A stretch of 36,675 bases of DNA, taken from NCBI GenBank assembly GCA_903858205.1, contig CAIOHY010000054.1, positions 1-36,675 on the forward strand, read 5' to 3'. Shown here piece by piece: positions 9,247 to 17,864 of the stretch. A model generated the notes under the pieces. It was not told the DNA's origin and made no database searches. It saw only the letters and a program-made list of their open reading frames with translations. Made by a program: the position numbers and the translations under genes. Positions within the stretch are counted from its first letter, which is position 1. Every line of letters starts with the position of its first letter. The DNA is from an uncultured Cellvibrio sp. Lineage in GTDB: Bacteria > Pseudomonadota > Gammaproteobacteria > Pseudomonadales > Cellvibrionaceae.

Positions 9247-10457
9247 TTAACCCCTTGGTGCTTGAGTGGTTGAATCTCGCCTTTCGCTGGTTTCATGTGG
9301 TCGCTGCCATCGCCTGGATTGGTGCTTCTTTTTATTTTATTTGGCTGGATTTAAGTTTGCGCACACCTCCGCAATGGAAGGCAGATCAAGGTGTGAAAGG
9401 TGATTTGTGGGCAATTCACGGCGGCGGAATTTATGAGGTCGCTAAATACCATTTGCGCCCACCGGAAATGCCGGTGAAATTGCATTGGTTTAAATGGGAG
9501 GCTTACAGTACTTGGTTAAGTGGTACAGGTTTATTGATTTTAATGTACTACTTGCAAGCGCAAACCTATTTGGTGGGGCATAACACGCTGATCCAATCAC
9601 CGGGCTGGGCAGTCGTTGCGAGTGTGGCGTTTATTCTCGGTGGTCAATCTATTTATGAATTGTTATTGCGCACCCCCTTAGTAAAACGCGGTTTATTTAT
9701 TGCTGCAGCGCTGCTCGTGATCATTACCTTGGCGAGTTATATCGCACATCAATTATTTTCACCGCGCGCAGCGTATTTGCATGTGGGAGCCATGATCGCA
9801 ACCTGGATGGCCGGTAACGTGTTCTGGGGGATTATGCCAGCGCAGCGAAAATTTATTGCAGCGGTCAGTAATAATGAAGTGCCGGATACCAATGCGATGT
9901 GTTTTGCCAAGTTGCGCTCTACGCACAATAACTATTTAACCTTGCCCGTTATTTTTTGCATGCTCAGCAACCACTATTCTTTTTTATATAGCCATGCCTA
10001 TTCGTGGCTGGTGTTGGTGGGAATTGGTGTGTGTTTAGCCTGGGGGCGTCACTTTTTTAACTTAAAACATTTGGGACATGTGAAACCGATTATTTTGGTT
10101 ACCAGTTTACTTGGGATTATTTTAATCGCTGTATTGATGTCGATCACCGCGAAAAATTCTGGTGCCGTTGTTGGTGGCAATGAGATTAAATCTAATTCAG
10201 AAGCTGCATCGACAGAGACTGCAAAAATCACCCAGCTCATTCAGGTGCACTGCACTAATTGCCATGCTGCTACACCCTCACAGCCCGGTTTTGCAGCGGC
10301 ACCGGCGGGGTTAATTATTGATTCGGCAGCTGGTCTTGCCGCACAAAAAATTCGCGCCTTGCCCGCCTTGCAATCCGGTTATATGCCGCTAGGCAATTTT
10401 CATCAAATGACCGAGCTTGAGCGTAAATCACTTATCGATTGGCTCAATTCACAATGA
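9234..10457 (+). CDS. puuD: Membrane-bound cytochrome-c-fused urate oxidase (PuuD type)
   Basis: N-terminal multi-TM urate oxidase domain (FRWFHVVAAIAWIGASFYFIWLD) and C-terminal CTNCH haem-c motif; overlaps guaD. Confidence 0.94.
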   Translation: MDGLINPLVLEWLNLAFRWFHVVAAIAWIGASFYFIWLDLSLRTPPQWKADQGVKGDLWAIHGGGIYEVAKYHLRPPEMPVKLHWFKWEAYSTWLSGTGLLILMYYLQAQTYLVGHNTLIQSPGWAVVASVAFILGGQSIYELLLRTPLVKRGLFIAAALLVIITLASYIAHQLFSPRAAYLHVGAMIATWMAGNVFWGIMPAQRKFIAAVSNNEVPDTNAMCFAKLRSTHNNYLTLPVIFCMLSNHYSFLYSHAYSWLVLVGIGVCLAWGRHFFNLKHLGHVKPIILVTSLLGIILIAVLMSITAKNSGAVVGGNEIKSNSEAASTETAKITQLIQVHCTNCHAATPSQPGFAAAPAGLIIDSAAGLAAQKIRALPALQSGYMPLGNFHQMTELERKSLIDWLNSQ

Positions 10458-10478
10458 TATTTTTTTAAGGGAAGGTTT

Positions 10479-10784
10479 ATGGTTGCTTATGTCATTGTCG
10501 ATATAGAAGTTCACCATGCGGAAAACTACAAAGAGTATCTTGCTAAAATAACGCCCACGGTTGCCGCCTGTAACGGCCGCTATCTGGTGCGCGGCGCGCA
10601 GACACAAGTGATCAGCGGCAATTGGCAACCCAAACGTTTGGTGGTGATGGAGTTCCCCGATCGCGCTACCGCCAACCACTGGGCGACCTGTGCCGAATAT
10701 GCCCCCATCCATGCGCTGCGCAATGCGAATGCCAGTGCGAATATGATTATTGTGGAGGGGAGTGTGGATTTCATTGCAAGCTGA
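10479..10784 (+). CDS. DUF1330 family protein
   Basis: MVAYVIVDIEVHHAENYKEYLAKI ... GRYLVRG ... LVVMEFPDRATANHWATCAEYAPI. Confidence 0.85.
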   Translation: MVAYVIVDIEVHHAENYKEYLAKITPTVAACNGRYLVRGAQTQVISGNWQPKRLVVMEFPDRATANHWATCAEYAPIHALRNANASANMIIVEGSVDFIAS

Positions 10785-10855
10785 GTAACTCTTCTCATTT
10801 AGATTTCACTGCACTTGTTACCATCTTGGCACTGAATAGATGCCAGGGTGTCACA

Positions 10856-12178
10856 ATGAATTTTTCATCACTAATAGTGCGATTTTTTGCATCTTTTATA
10901 TTGTTAACGCTTATCTCCTGTGGTGGTTCTGGTGGTGGATCAGATTCCCCTGCACCGGCGAGTCGATCATCAACACCGGCGAGTAGTGAAGCGAATAGTT
11001 CATCAAACAGTTCATCAAATAGCGCTCTGGTTGTTAGCAGCTTGTCTTCATCTTCTGCTTCCTCAACTATTTCTCTTGCCGCGCCACAAAATATTTCCGC
11101 TGTTCCTGCCAATGGCGCGGTGACGCTCACTTGGAATCCAGTGGTTGGTGCAACTGGTTACCATATTTACTACGCATCCGAGCCAAATATTTTAATTAAT
11201 AATATCGCCAGTTTTGATGATGGCACCCGGCTGCAAAATGTAGCTTCACCGCGTGTGATTAACTCATTGCGCAACGATGAGACTTATTATTTTGTAGTGA
11301 CGGCCGTGAGTGCGGGCTCTGAGAGTGTGGCGAGTAGTGAAGTGAGTGCAACACCGGCGCTGATCGATTTGGCTAAACAGCCGACAGCCCAGGAAGTATT
11401 GGTCGTTGAGTTGGTAAATCGCGCCCGCGCCAATCCGGAAGCCGAAGCAACACGTTTGGGTATTGGATTAAATGATGGCATTACCGGCACCCAGCTTACC
11501 GCTACTGCCAAGCAACCACTTGCGCACAATCTATTGTTGATTGACTCGGCGCGCACCCATTCACAGTGGATGTTGGATGCGGATATTTTTTCTCACACCG
11601 GCAACAATAACAGTACCGCCACTGAACGCATGAGCGCAGCAGGTTATGTGTTTTCAGGTAGCTGGACCAGCGGTGAAAACATCGCTTGGGGTGGTACGAC
11701 AGGTTCGAGTATTAGTTTGACCAATTATGCCGCTTCGCAACACGAAGGTTTGTTTAAATCGCCGGGGCATAGAGTGAATACTTTGAATGGCAATTTCCGT
11801 GAGCTGGGTGTTGGTCAGAAGCAGGGCAATTTTTTATCAGATGGCAGAAACTATTTATCTTCCATGCTAACGCAAAATTTTGCGCGTTCCGGTTCAAGTT
11901 TCTATTTAACCGGCGTGGTATACAGCGATACCAACAACAATGATTTTTACGATGTAGGCGAAGGCATTAGTGGTGTCACCATCAGTTTCAATGGAAAGTC
12001 CTATCCTGTGTTCGCGACTGGCGCCTATACGATTCCTGTTAATAATGGCACTTATAATTTAACGATTACCGGTGATGCACTGGGTGCTGCTGTCTACCAT
12101 AACGTGCAAGTCAACGGTGCCAATAGGAAAGTAGATGTTGTAAAAACCGGAAATGCCATTGATGTTGTGAGTCGGTAA
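10856..12178 (+). CDS. Lipoprotein with Ser-rich linker, FN3-like domain and CAP/SCP (Pfam CAP) domain
   Basis: ATG at 10856 gives MNFSSLIVRFFASFILLTLISCGGSGGG (lipobox LISC); FN3-like NISAVPANGAVTLTWNPVVGATGYHIYY; CAP-like LVNRARANPEAE, HSQWMLDADIFSHTG, GENIAWGG, HRVNTLNGNFRELGVG. The tracked start (10622) overlaps the DUF1330 gene and is unlikely. Confidence 0.85.
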   Translation: MNFSSLIVRFFASFILLTLISCGGSGGGSDSPAPASRSSTPASSEANSSSNSSSNSALVVSSLSSSSASSTISLAAPQNISAVPANGAVTLTWNPVVGATGYHIYYASEPNILINNIASFDDGTRLQNVASPRVINSLRNDETYYFVVTAVSAGSESVASSEVSATPALIDLAKQPTAQEVLVVELVNRARANPEAEATRLGIGLNDGITGTQLTATAKQPLAHNLLLIDSARTHSQWMLDADIFSHTGNNNSTATERMSAAGYVFSGSWTSGENIAWGGTTGSSISLTNYAASQHEGLFKSPGHRVNTLNGNFRELGVGQKQGNFLSDGRNYLSSMLTQNFARSGSSFYLTGVVYSDTNNNDFYDVGEGISGVTISFNGKSYPVFATGAYTIPVNNGTYNLTITGDALGAAVYHNVQVNGANRKVDVVKTGNAIDVVSR

Positions 12179-12190
12179 CCGTTTTTTCTG

Positions 12191-13126
12191 TTACACCGGG
12201 TAATGGTGTTCGTGCCAGTGCCGTGCAATTGCATCGCGGCGGCATACCCATACATCATTGTGTTGCAAAATATAGTGGATAAATTTTTCCAGCGCTTGAA
12301 TGCGCCCCGGTCTGCCGATAATGCGGCAGTGCAAACCTATGTTCAGCATCTTGGGGGCAAATTCACCTTCGGCGTAAAGCGCATCAAAGCTGTCTTTGAG
12401 ATAGGTAAAAAATTGGTCGCCACAATTAAATCCTTGCGCCGCTGCAAAACGCATATCGTTGCTGTCGAGCGTATAGGGAATAATTAAATGCGGTTTGCCG
12501 TTATTGATGCGCGCATATTCCTGCGTCCAGTAAGGCAAATCGTCGGCGTAGGAATCCGAGTCATATAAAAATCCGCCTTGCTCTATAACCAATCTGCGTG
12601 TGTTAGGGCTGTCGCGGCCGGTGTACCAACCGAGAGGGCGCGAGCCGGTCACGCGTGTGTGGATTTCAATTGCCGTGCGAATATGTTCGCGTTCAATATC
12701 TTCTGGCATAAATTGGTGGTCGATCCAGCGGTAGCCGTGGCTGGCAATTTCCCAGCCGGATTCAAGCATAGCCTCGACTGCATCCGGGTTGCGCTCCAGT
12801 GCCATAGCCACGCCGTAAATGGTTACCGGCAGTTCATATTTGTTGAACAGGCGATGCAAGCGCCAGAAGCCTGCGCGGCTGCCGTATTCGTAGAGCGATT
12901 CCATACTCATATGGCGCGCTTCAAAGGCGCGTGCGCCGATAATTTCTGATAAAAATGTTTCCGATGCGGCGTCGCCGTGGAGCACGCAATTTTCCGCTCC
13001 CTCTTCGTAATTCAGCACAAACTGCACAGCAATGCGGGCACCGCCCGGCCAGTTGGCCTTGGGGGGATTTTGGCCGTAGCCGAGTAGATCGCGTGGATAG
13101 GATGGAGGGGTGTTGTTATCGCTCAT
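12191..13126 (-). CDS. puuE: Allantoinase PuuE (polysaccharide-deacetylase fold)
   Basis: YPRDLLGYGQNPPKANWPGGARIAVQFVLNYEEGAEN, EIASHGYRWIDHQ, GWYTGRDSPNTRRL; GTG start at 13132 also possible. Confidence 0.94.
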   Translation of the reverse strand: MSDNNTPPSYPRDLLGYGQNPPKANWPGGARIAVQFVLNYEEGAENCVLHGDAASETFLSEIIGARAFEARHMSMESLYEYGSRAGFWRLHRLFNKYELPVTIYGVAMALERNPDAVEAMLESGWEIASHGYRWIDHQFMPEDIEREHIRTAIEIHTRVTGSRPLGWYTGRDSPNTRRLVIEQGGFLYDSDSYADDLPYWTQEYARINNGKPHLIIPYTLDSNDMRFAAAQGFNCGDQFFTYLKDSFDALYAEGEFAPKMLNIGLHCRIIGRPGRIQALEKFIHYILQHNDVWVCRRDAIARHWHEHHYPV

Positions 13127-13142
13127 TCTCACTATCGCTCAT
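13117..13142. repeat. 10-bp direct repeat duplicating the puuE start codon context
   Basis: Plus strand TATCGCTCAT at 13117-13126 and 13133-13142; minus strand ATGAGCGATAgtgagaATGAGCGATA. Confidence 0.75.
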
Positions 13143-13318
13143 GGTTGTTCGGTCGATAAAAGCGCGGTACCAAAACCTTAATCAATACCGCGTGTTTGTC
13201 AAAGCAACATCAAATTCTGTGCCATCGTCCAAGGTTAGCACTTTGTGCAATATCGCCAGTAAAGCCGCAATATTACTGGGCAAAAAAGCATGGCTTGCAC
13301 CAGATTAAAACAAATCTC

Positions 13319-13330
13319 GTCCATTTGGAC
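13319..13330. promoter_or_regulatory. Candidate regulator site 3 (palindrome GTCCA-TT-TGGAC)
   Basis: Between divergent puuE and the exported deaminase gene; matches sites 1 and 2. Confidence 0.5.
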
Positions 13331-13458
13331 AGGATATTGTTGGGGCTAATCCCCAGCTGGCGTGGAATCGCACCTGCTGGTATCACAATTGCATTAGCCT
13401 GCTCTGTCTTGCTCCCCCTTCTCTTTATCAACTTTCTGGTTTTTCAGAGATTCTGCTT

Positions 13459-14958
13459 ATGTCATTGCCTCGTATTCCGACCCTTATCCGCGCAGGGCGC
13501 GGTGCCACATGTGCGGTTTTAGTTGCTTTAAATTGCTTATTGGCTATCTGGAGTTTAGCGGCTTCTGCCACTAGCCCGTCGATAGGTTCAACAACCAGCC
13601 GCGATTGGTTTGAAAAATTCAAAGCGACGGCGAGCGATGAAGACTTGTATCGCTTTTTGTATGCGATGCCCAAAGGTGGTGATTTACACAACCATATTAG
13701 TGGCTCGGTCATGTCCGGTTGGTGGTATGAGGTGGCACTTGCGCAAAAAGCCCATGGCTACCGTTTTTATACCAAGGTACGCATCAATAATTGCCGCGAT
13801 TTCGCCGATAACAATTTTGGTTATCGCCCGTATTTGATGTTGTTCAACAATCTTATGGAATCCACTTATAACCAATTGCCTGACTGCGAAAAAGCAGAAT
13901 ACAAACGTCTGGAAGATCTGGATGAAAAAGAAAAAGCGGGTTGGGTCAATAGCGTAACCCTGAGTCATGACCATGAAGGGCGCGATGAATTTTTTCAAAC
14001 CCATTGGCAGCGATTAGATCAGTTACTTTACAGCCCTTATTTAATTGCGGAAATTCTGTATAAAAATATGGAAGCCTTTGGCGAAGAAGGTTTGATTTAT
14101 TTGGAGACCATGCTGGAAGCGGGCGGCTATTTTAAACCCGACGGTAGCCCGATCAGTGAGGACGAAGCCGTCGCTATATTTCGCCAGCGGCTTGCACAGG
14201 CGGATGCGAAAAAAACCGGCGTTACTGTGCGTTTTCAGGAATCTATTTTACGTTTTGTTCCCAGTGCCGAAGCACAATTGCGCGCGTCTTACGACATAGT
14301 ATCGCGTCATCGCGATTTGTATGTGGCGGTAAATATGGTGGGGCGTGAAGATAACGACAAAGGATATCCGTTGCGTTTTACTCAAACCCTGCGCGAGCTG
14401 CGCCACAAGTACAACAACGTACGTTTGTCGGTACACGCTGGTGAAGTGGACGAACCCAATTCCCATATTCGCGATACCTTAATGCTCGGTGCAGATCGCA
14501 TCGGCCACGGTGTGAATTTAATTAGTGATCCGGAATTGCTGCGTGAGATGCGCCATGGCCCTTATCTGGTCGAAATCAATTTAATTTCTAATTTGCTGCT
14601 CGAATACGTTAGCGATTATGCGCAGCATCCCTTCCCTGAATATTTGCGCTTGGGAATTCCGGTTGCGCTTTCAACGGATGATCGCGGCATGTGGGATTCC
14701 AATATCACTGACGAATTTTTTGTGGCGGTAAAAGAATTCAATTTGTCCTGGGATGAATTGTTGCTGCTCAGTCGCAACTCGCTGCAATACAGTTTTGTGG
14801 AAGAGGATGTAAAAGCGCAGTTATTAAAAACCTACAACACGCGTGTTAGCGCGTTTCAAAAATCGTTTGAGAAAAATGGTGTTGGTAGTTTGAAAAATGC
14901 CAAACCGGTTTCCTATGGTTTTACCTGTAAGCGCTATTCATTGTGTGATTTCAAATAG
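13459..14958 (+). CDS. Exported adenosine-deaminase-like enzyme
   Basis: Hydrophobic N-terminal signal (CAVLVALNCLLAIWSLAASATS); metal motif MPKGGDLHNHISGS; LSVHAGEVDEPNSHIRDTL, RIGHGVNLI, VALSTDDRGMWDSN. Confidence 0.88.
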   Translation: MSLPRIPTLIRAGRGATCAVLVALNCLLAIWSLAASATSPSIGSTTSRDWFEKFKATASDEDLYRFLYAMPKGGDLHNHISGSVMSGWWYEVALAQKAHGYRFYTKVRINNCRDFADNNFGYRPYLMLFNNLMESTYNQLPDCEKAEYKRLEDLDEKEKAGWVNSVTLSHDHEGRDEFFQTHWQRLDQLLYSPYLIAEILYKNMEAFGEEGLIYLETMLEAGGYFKPDGSPISEDEAVAIFRQRLAQADAKKTGVTVRFQESILRFVPSAEAQLRASYDIVSRHRDLYVAVNMVGREDNDKGYPLRFTQTLRELRHKYNNVRLSVHAGEVDEPNSHIRDTLMLGADRIGHGVNLISDPELLREMRHGPYLVEINLISNLLLEYVSDYAQHPFPEYLRLGIPVALSTDDRGMWDSNITDEFFVAVKEFNLSWDELLLLSRNSLQYSFVEEDVKAQLLKTYNTRVSAFQKSFEKNGVGSLKNAKPVSYGFTCKRYSLCDFK

Positions 14959-15302
14959 TTGCGCGTAAATCGAATCAGGGCTTGGTCAATTCAAATAACT
15001 CTGTGCGACTTCAACGATCTTATTGGGGTGCAACATATTGGTTCAAGTGTGCGTGCATGGCGCATTATTTTGCATCAATAAATCGGTGCCCCCATCTACC
15101 TCTAGTGTGTTTCTCTGCGCGTTTTTTTCAATATATAGCCGATCGAACTGTATTTTGAGCAAGTTAAATAATTGAAAAATAAGGAAATTAATATGTATTT
15201 TTTAAAGAGTTAACCGTTTAGACAGGAAATGGCATGGCGCTTGCAATTTCCCGAGCAGCTTTCCTGATACATATTATTAGACACCCTTGGAGTGCATTCA
15301 CT

Positions 15303-17744
15303 ATGACCATACACAAACGTTTTATTCGCAATAAACTCGCGTTGCTTGTCAGCATGGGTTGTGTCGTTGCATCGACACCAGCGTGGTCAGCGGAAGAGAT
15401 TGCAGCGCAAGCTGTTGCGCCTGTAGCGGCGGCCGGTGCAGTGGAAGAAACGCTGGTGATTGGCGACACCATGGGCTTGATGACCAAGCAAGGTAAATCT
15501 GCCTTTGGTTTTAACAAGCCAATAGAGGAAACGCCGCGCAGTCTTAGTACGGTGAGCGCAGACATGATGGAGAGTTACAACATTAGCGATATCGACGATT
15601 TGGTGTTGGTATCGCCGGGTGCTTTCACACAATCTTTCTTTGGTGTTGCAGGTTCGTTGGATGTGCGCGGAACACCCGGTGAAGTTTATTATCGCGGTAT
15701 GCGTCGTGTTAATAATCCGGGTAACTATCCAACCCCGATTGGTGCGTCTGATCGTATCGATATCGTGCGCGGTCCTGCATCGCCGATTTTTGGTCCATCA
15801 AAAATTGGTGGTTACCTCAACTTTGAACCCAAGTCTGCGCGTGTGGAGTCTGGTCAGTATTTTGATAAGGCCGAAGGTCAATTCTCGTTGACGCGCGGTA
15901 GTTGGGACAAAAATATTGTCACCGCCGAAGTTGGCGGCCCGGCAAAAGTAGGCGAGAAAGATCTGGGCTTTTATGTGTATGCGGAAACTGAAAATTCAGG
16001 CTCCTATTACGAAAACTCCGGCACTGACCAAAATATTTTGCAGGCTGCGTTTAATATGGAGCTGTCGCCGTCTACCCGTATTGAATTCGGCGGTATGTAT
16101 CACGAATTTGATGGTAATCAAGTGGCGGGATGGAATCGCCTCACGCAAGATTTAATTGATCATGGTACTTACATCACCGGTTCGCCAACCTCGGTCGATC
16201 TGAATGGTGACGGCGCTAACTCGCCCGATGAATTTGATGCATGGCTGGGAACCAAAGCGAATAACTTTTTTGTTCCTGGTGCGGCCGCAACCGATGCAAG
16301 CATGAGCCCAGCCTGGGCTTTGCAAAATGTAGGTGTCGCAAAACTGGATGGCAGTCAAACAATGGTGGCGGCGGATGACAAATTGATCACCACCGTGGGC
16401 ACCTTTTATTTTGACACTATTCATGAAGCCTCGGATTCCTTCTCTATTACCAACAAAGTGTTCTATGAAGAACTCGAAAACATCAATGAAAATGCCTATG
16501 GCTTCTCCCAGTTTGTAGACAGCTATGTAGTAGAAGATCAGCTGATATTTGAATTTGATGCAGAGCACACCGATTGGTTGGATGCCAGCTATCAGCTCTC
16601 GCCAAGTATTCGTTACACTAATGCCAAACAGGCTGACGATTTTGATTACGAATATTTTGATCGCCGAGATCTAACCAAGCCTTCTTCGGCCTTGGATAAA
16701 AAGTTACTCGCCACTAGAACTGATTCTGATTATGCCAACTATGTTTTGAGCGAGTATACGGATTACGGTGTTGCGGTCTTGGCTGACTATACCATCGCTG
16801 AAAATATTGGATTGTTATTGGGCGGGCGCTATGACGTTATTGATATTGAGTCGACGTCGGTAGGTGGGAAGTTGCATGTGCAACGTCCGGATTTTACTGC
16901 AACGGATACCGATGAAGGTGGCTCATGGACTGCTAGTTTGTCCTACAAAACGCCAATTGGCTTTATCCCCTATGTGACTCGCTCAACCCAATCCACTATC
17001 GTCATGGGGCAGGGTTCGGAAATCGCACCCGGTTTGATTTATGCCGATGGTGATGCAGCAGGTAATGCGCTTGCCGATTCAGAGTTAAAAGAGGCCGGTG
17101 TGAAGGGCAATTTCTTTGATGAGCGTCTCTATGTGTCTGCAGCATATTTTGATCAAACTCGCACGAATTTCAGTGCCCAGGATCAAGTGAGCAACAACAC
17201 CACTCAAAGTGAAGGTTACGAGTTGGAAGGTCGCCTGTTGATTACGGAAGATTTCACCATTACGGCTGCATTGACCCATTTGGAAATTACCAATTTAACG
17301 GCATTGAAAAGTGGCGTTCAATTTGGATTTCTTGGTGCAGGCGATCTGCCCAATGTGTCTGATCCATCGCTCTATTATGGTTATGTGATCAAAGGTTTAA
17401 ATTTGGTTGGCAATGAAGAAGATGCGAAAAAATCCGGTATTCCTGAAAATATGATGAGCATAACCGGCGCCTATAATTTTGGTGATGGTTACAGTATCAC
17501 CGCGAGTGCCGTGCATGCTGATTCAACCTATTCCGGTTTTTCCAAAGCGATTAAGTTGCCCTCCTATACCTTGTTTAACGCGGGCATTTCTTACAGCACG
17601 GATACTTGGGGTGTAAGTTTGCAAGGCAAAAACTTGACGAACGAACGCTACTTCCGCGCGAACTTCCCGGATCTGTTTGGTAGCACAATTGTGTTGCCAG
17701 AATTACCGCGCAGTTTTGTTGGTAAGGTGACTTTCAAATTCTAG
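15303..17744 (+). CDS. TonB-dependent outer-membrane receptor, FhuA/ferrichrome-like architecture
   Basis: Signal MTIHKRFIRNKLALLVSMGCVVASTPAWSAEE; plug domain ETPRSLSTVSADMMESYNISDIDDLVLVSPGAF ... RIDIVRGPASPIFGPSKIGGYLNF; C-terminal beta strand SFVGKVTFKF. ATG at 15234 is an alternative start. Confidence 0.93.
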   Translation: MTIHKRFIRNKLALLVSMGCVVASTPAWSAEEIAAQAVAPVAAAGAVEETLVIGDTMGLMTKQGKSAFGFNKPIEETPRSLSTVSADMMESYNISDIDDLVLVSPGAFTQSFFGVAGSLDVRGTPGEVYYRGMRRVNNPGNYPTPIGASDRIDIVRGPASPIFGPSKIGGYLNFEPKSARVESGQYFDKAEGQFSLTRGSWDKNIVTAEVGGPAKVGEKDLGFYVYAETENSGSYYENSGTDQNILQAAFNMELSPSTRIEFGGMYHEFDGNQVAGWNRLTQDLIDHGTYITGSPTSVDLNGDGANSPDEFDAWLGTKANNFFVPGAAATDASMSPAWALQNVGVAKLDGSQTMVAADDKLITTVGTFYFDTIHEASDSFSITNKVFYEELENINENAYGFSQFVDSYVVEDQLIFEFDAEHTDWLDASYQLSPSIRYTNAKQADDFDYEYFDRRDLTKPSSALDKKLLATRTDSDYANYVLSEYTDYGVAVLADYTIAENIGLLLGGRYDVIDIESTSVGGKLHVQRPDFTATDTDEGGSWTASLSYKTPIGFIPYVTRSTQSTIVMGQGSEIAPGLIYADGDAAGNALADSELKEAGVKGNFFDERLYVSAAYFDQTRTNFSAQDQVSNNTTQSEGYELEGRLLITEDFTITAALTHLEITNLTALKSGVQFGFLGAGDLPNVSDPSLYYGYVIKGLNLVGNEEDAKKSGIPENMMSITGAYNFGDGYSITASAVHADSTYSGFSKAIKLPSYTLFNAGISYSTDTWGVSLQGKNLTNERYFRANFPDLFGSTIVLPELPRSFVGKVTFKF

Positions 17745-17775
17745 GTTAGCATTTGTTTTGCCTCTCGGGTGTTGT

Positions 17776-17808
17776 GCGCAGGCCATTGTTAAAGCCAGTG
17801 GTCTGCGC
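17776..17808. repeat. 13-bp intergenic hairpin (two G-U pairs), no T tract
   Basis: GCGCAGGCCATTG-TTAAAGC-CAGTGGTCTGCGC between the TonB receptor and NUP genes. Confidence 0.65.
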
Positions 17809-17864
17809 CGCAAAAACTCATCGAGTTATTTATTGCGCTCCGAACTTATTACAGGATTTTTCCA

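Noticed and set aside
15000-15190. Possible purine riboswitch in the TonB receptor leader
   Set aside because: I could not find the conserved purine-aptamer core or a consistent three-way junction by eye; needs a covariance model.
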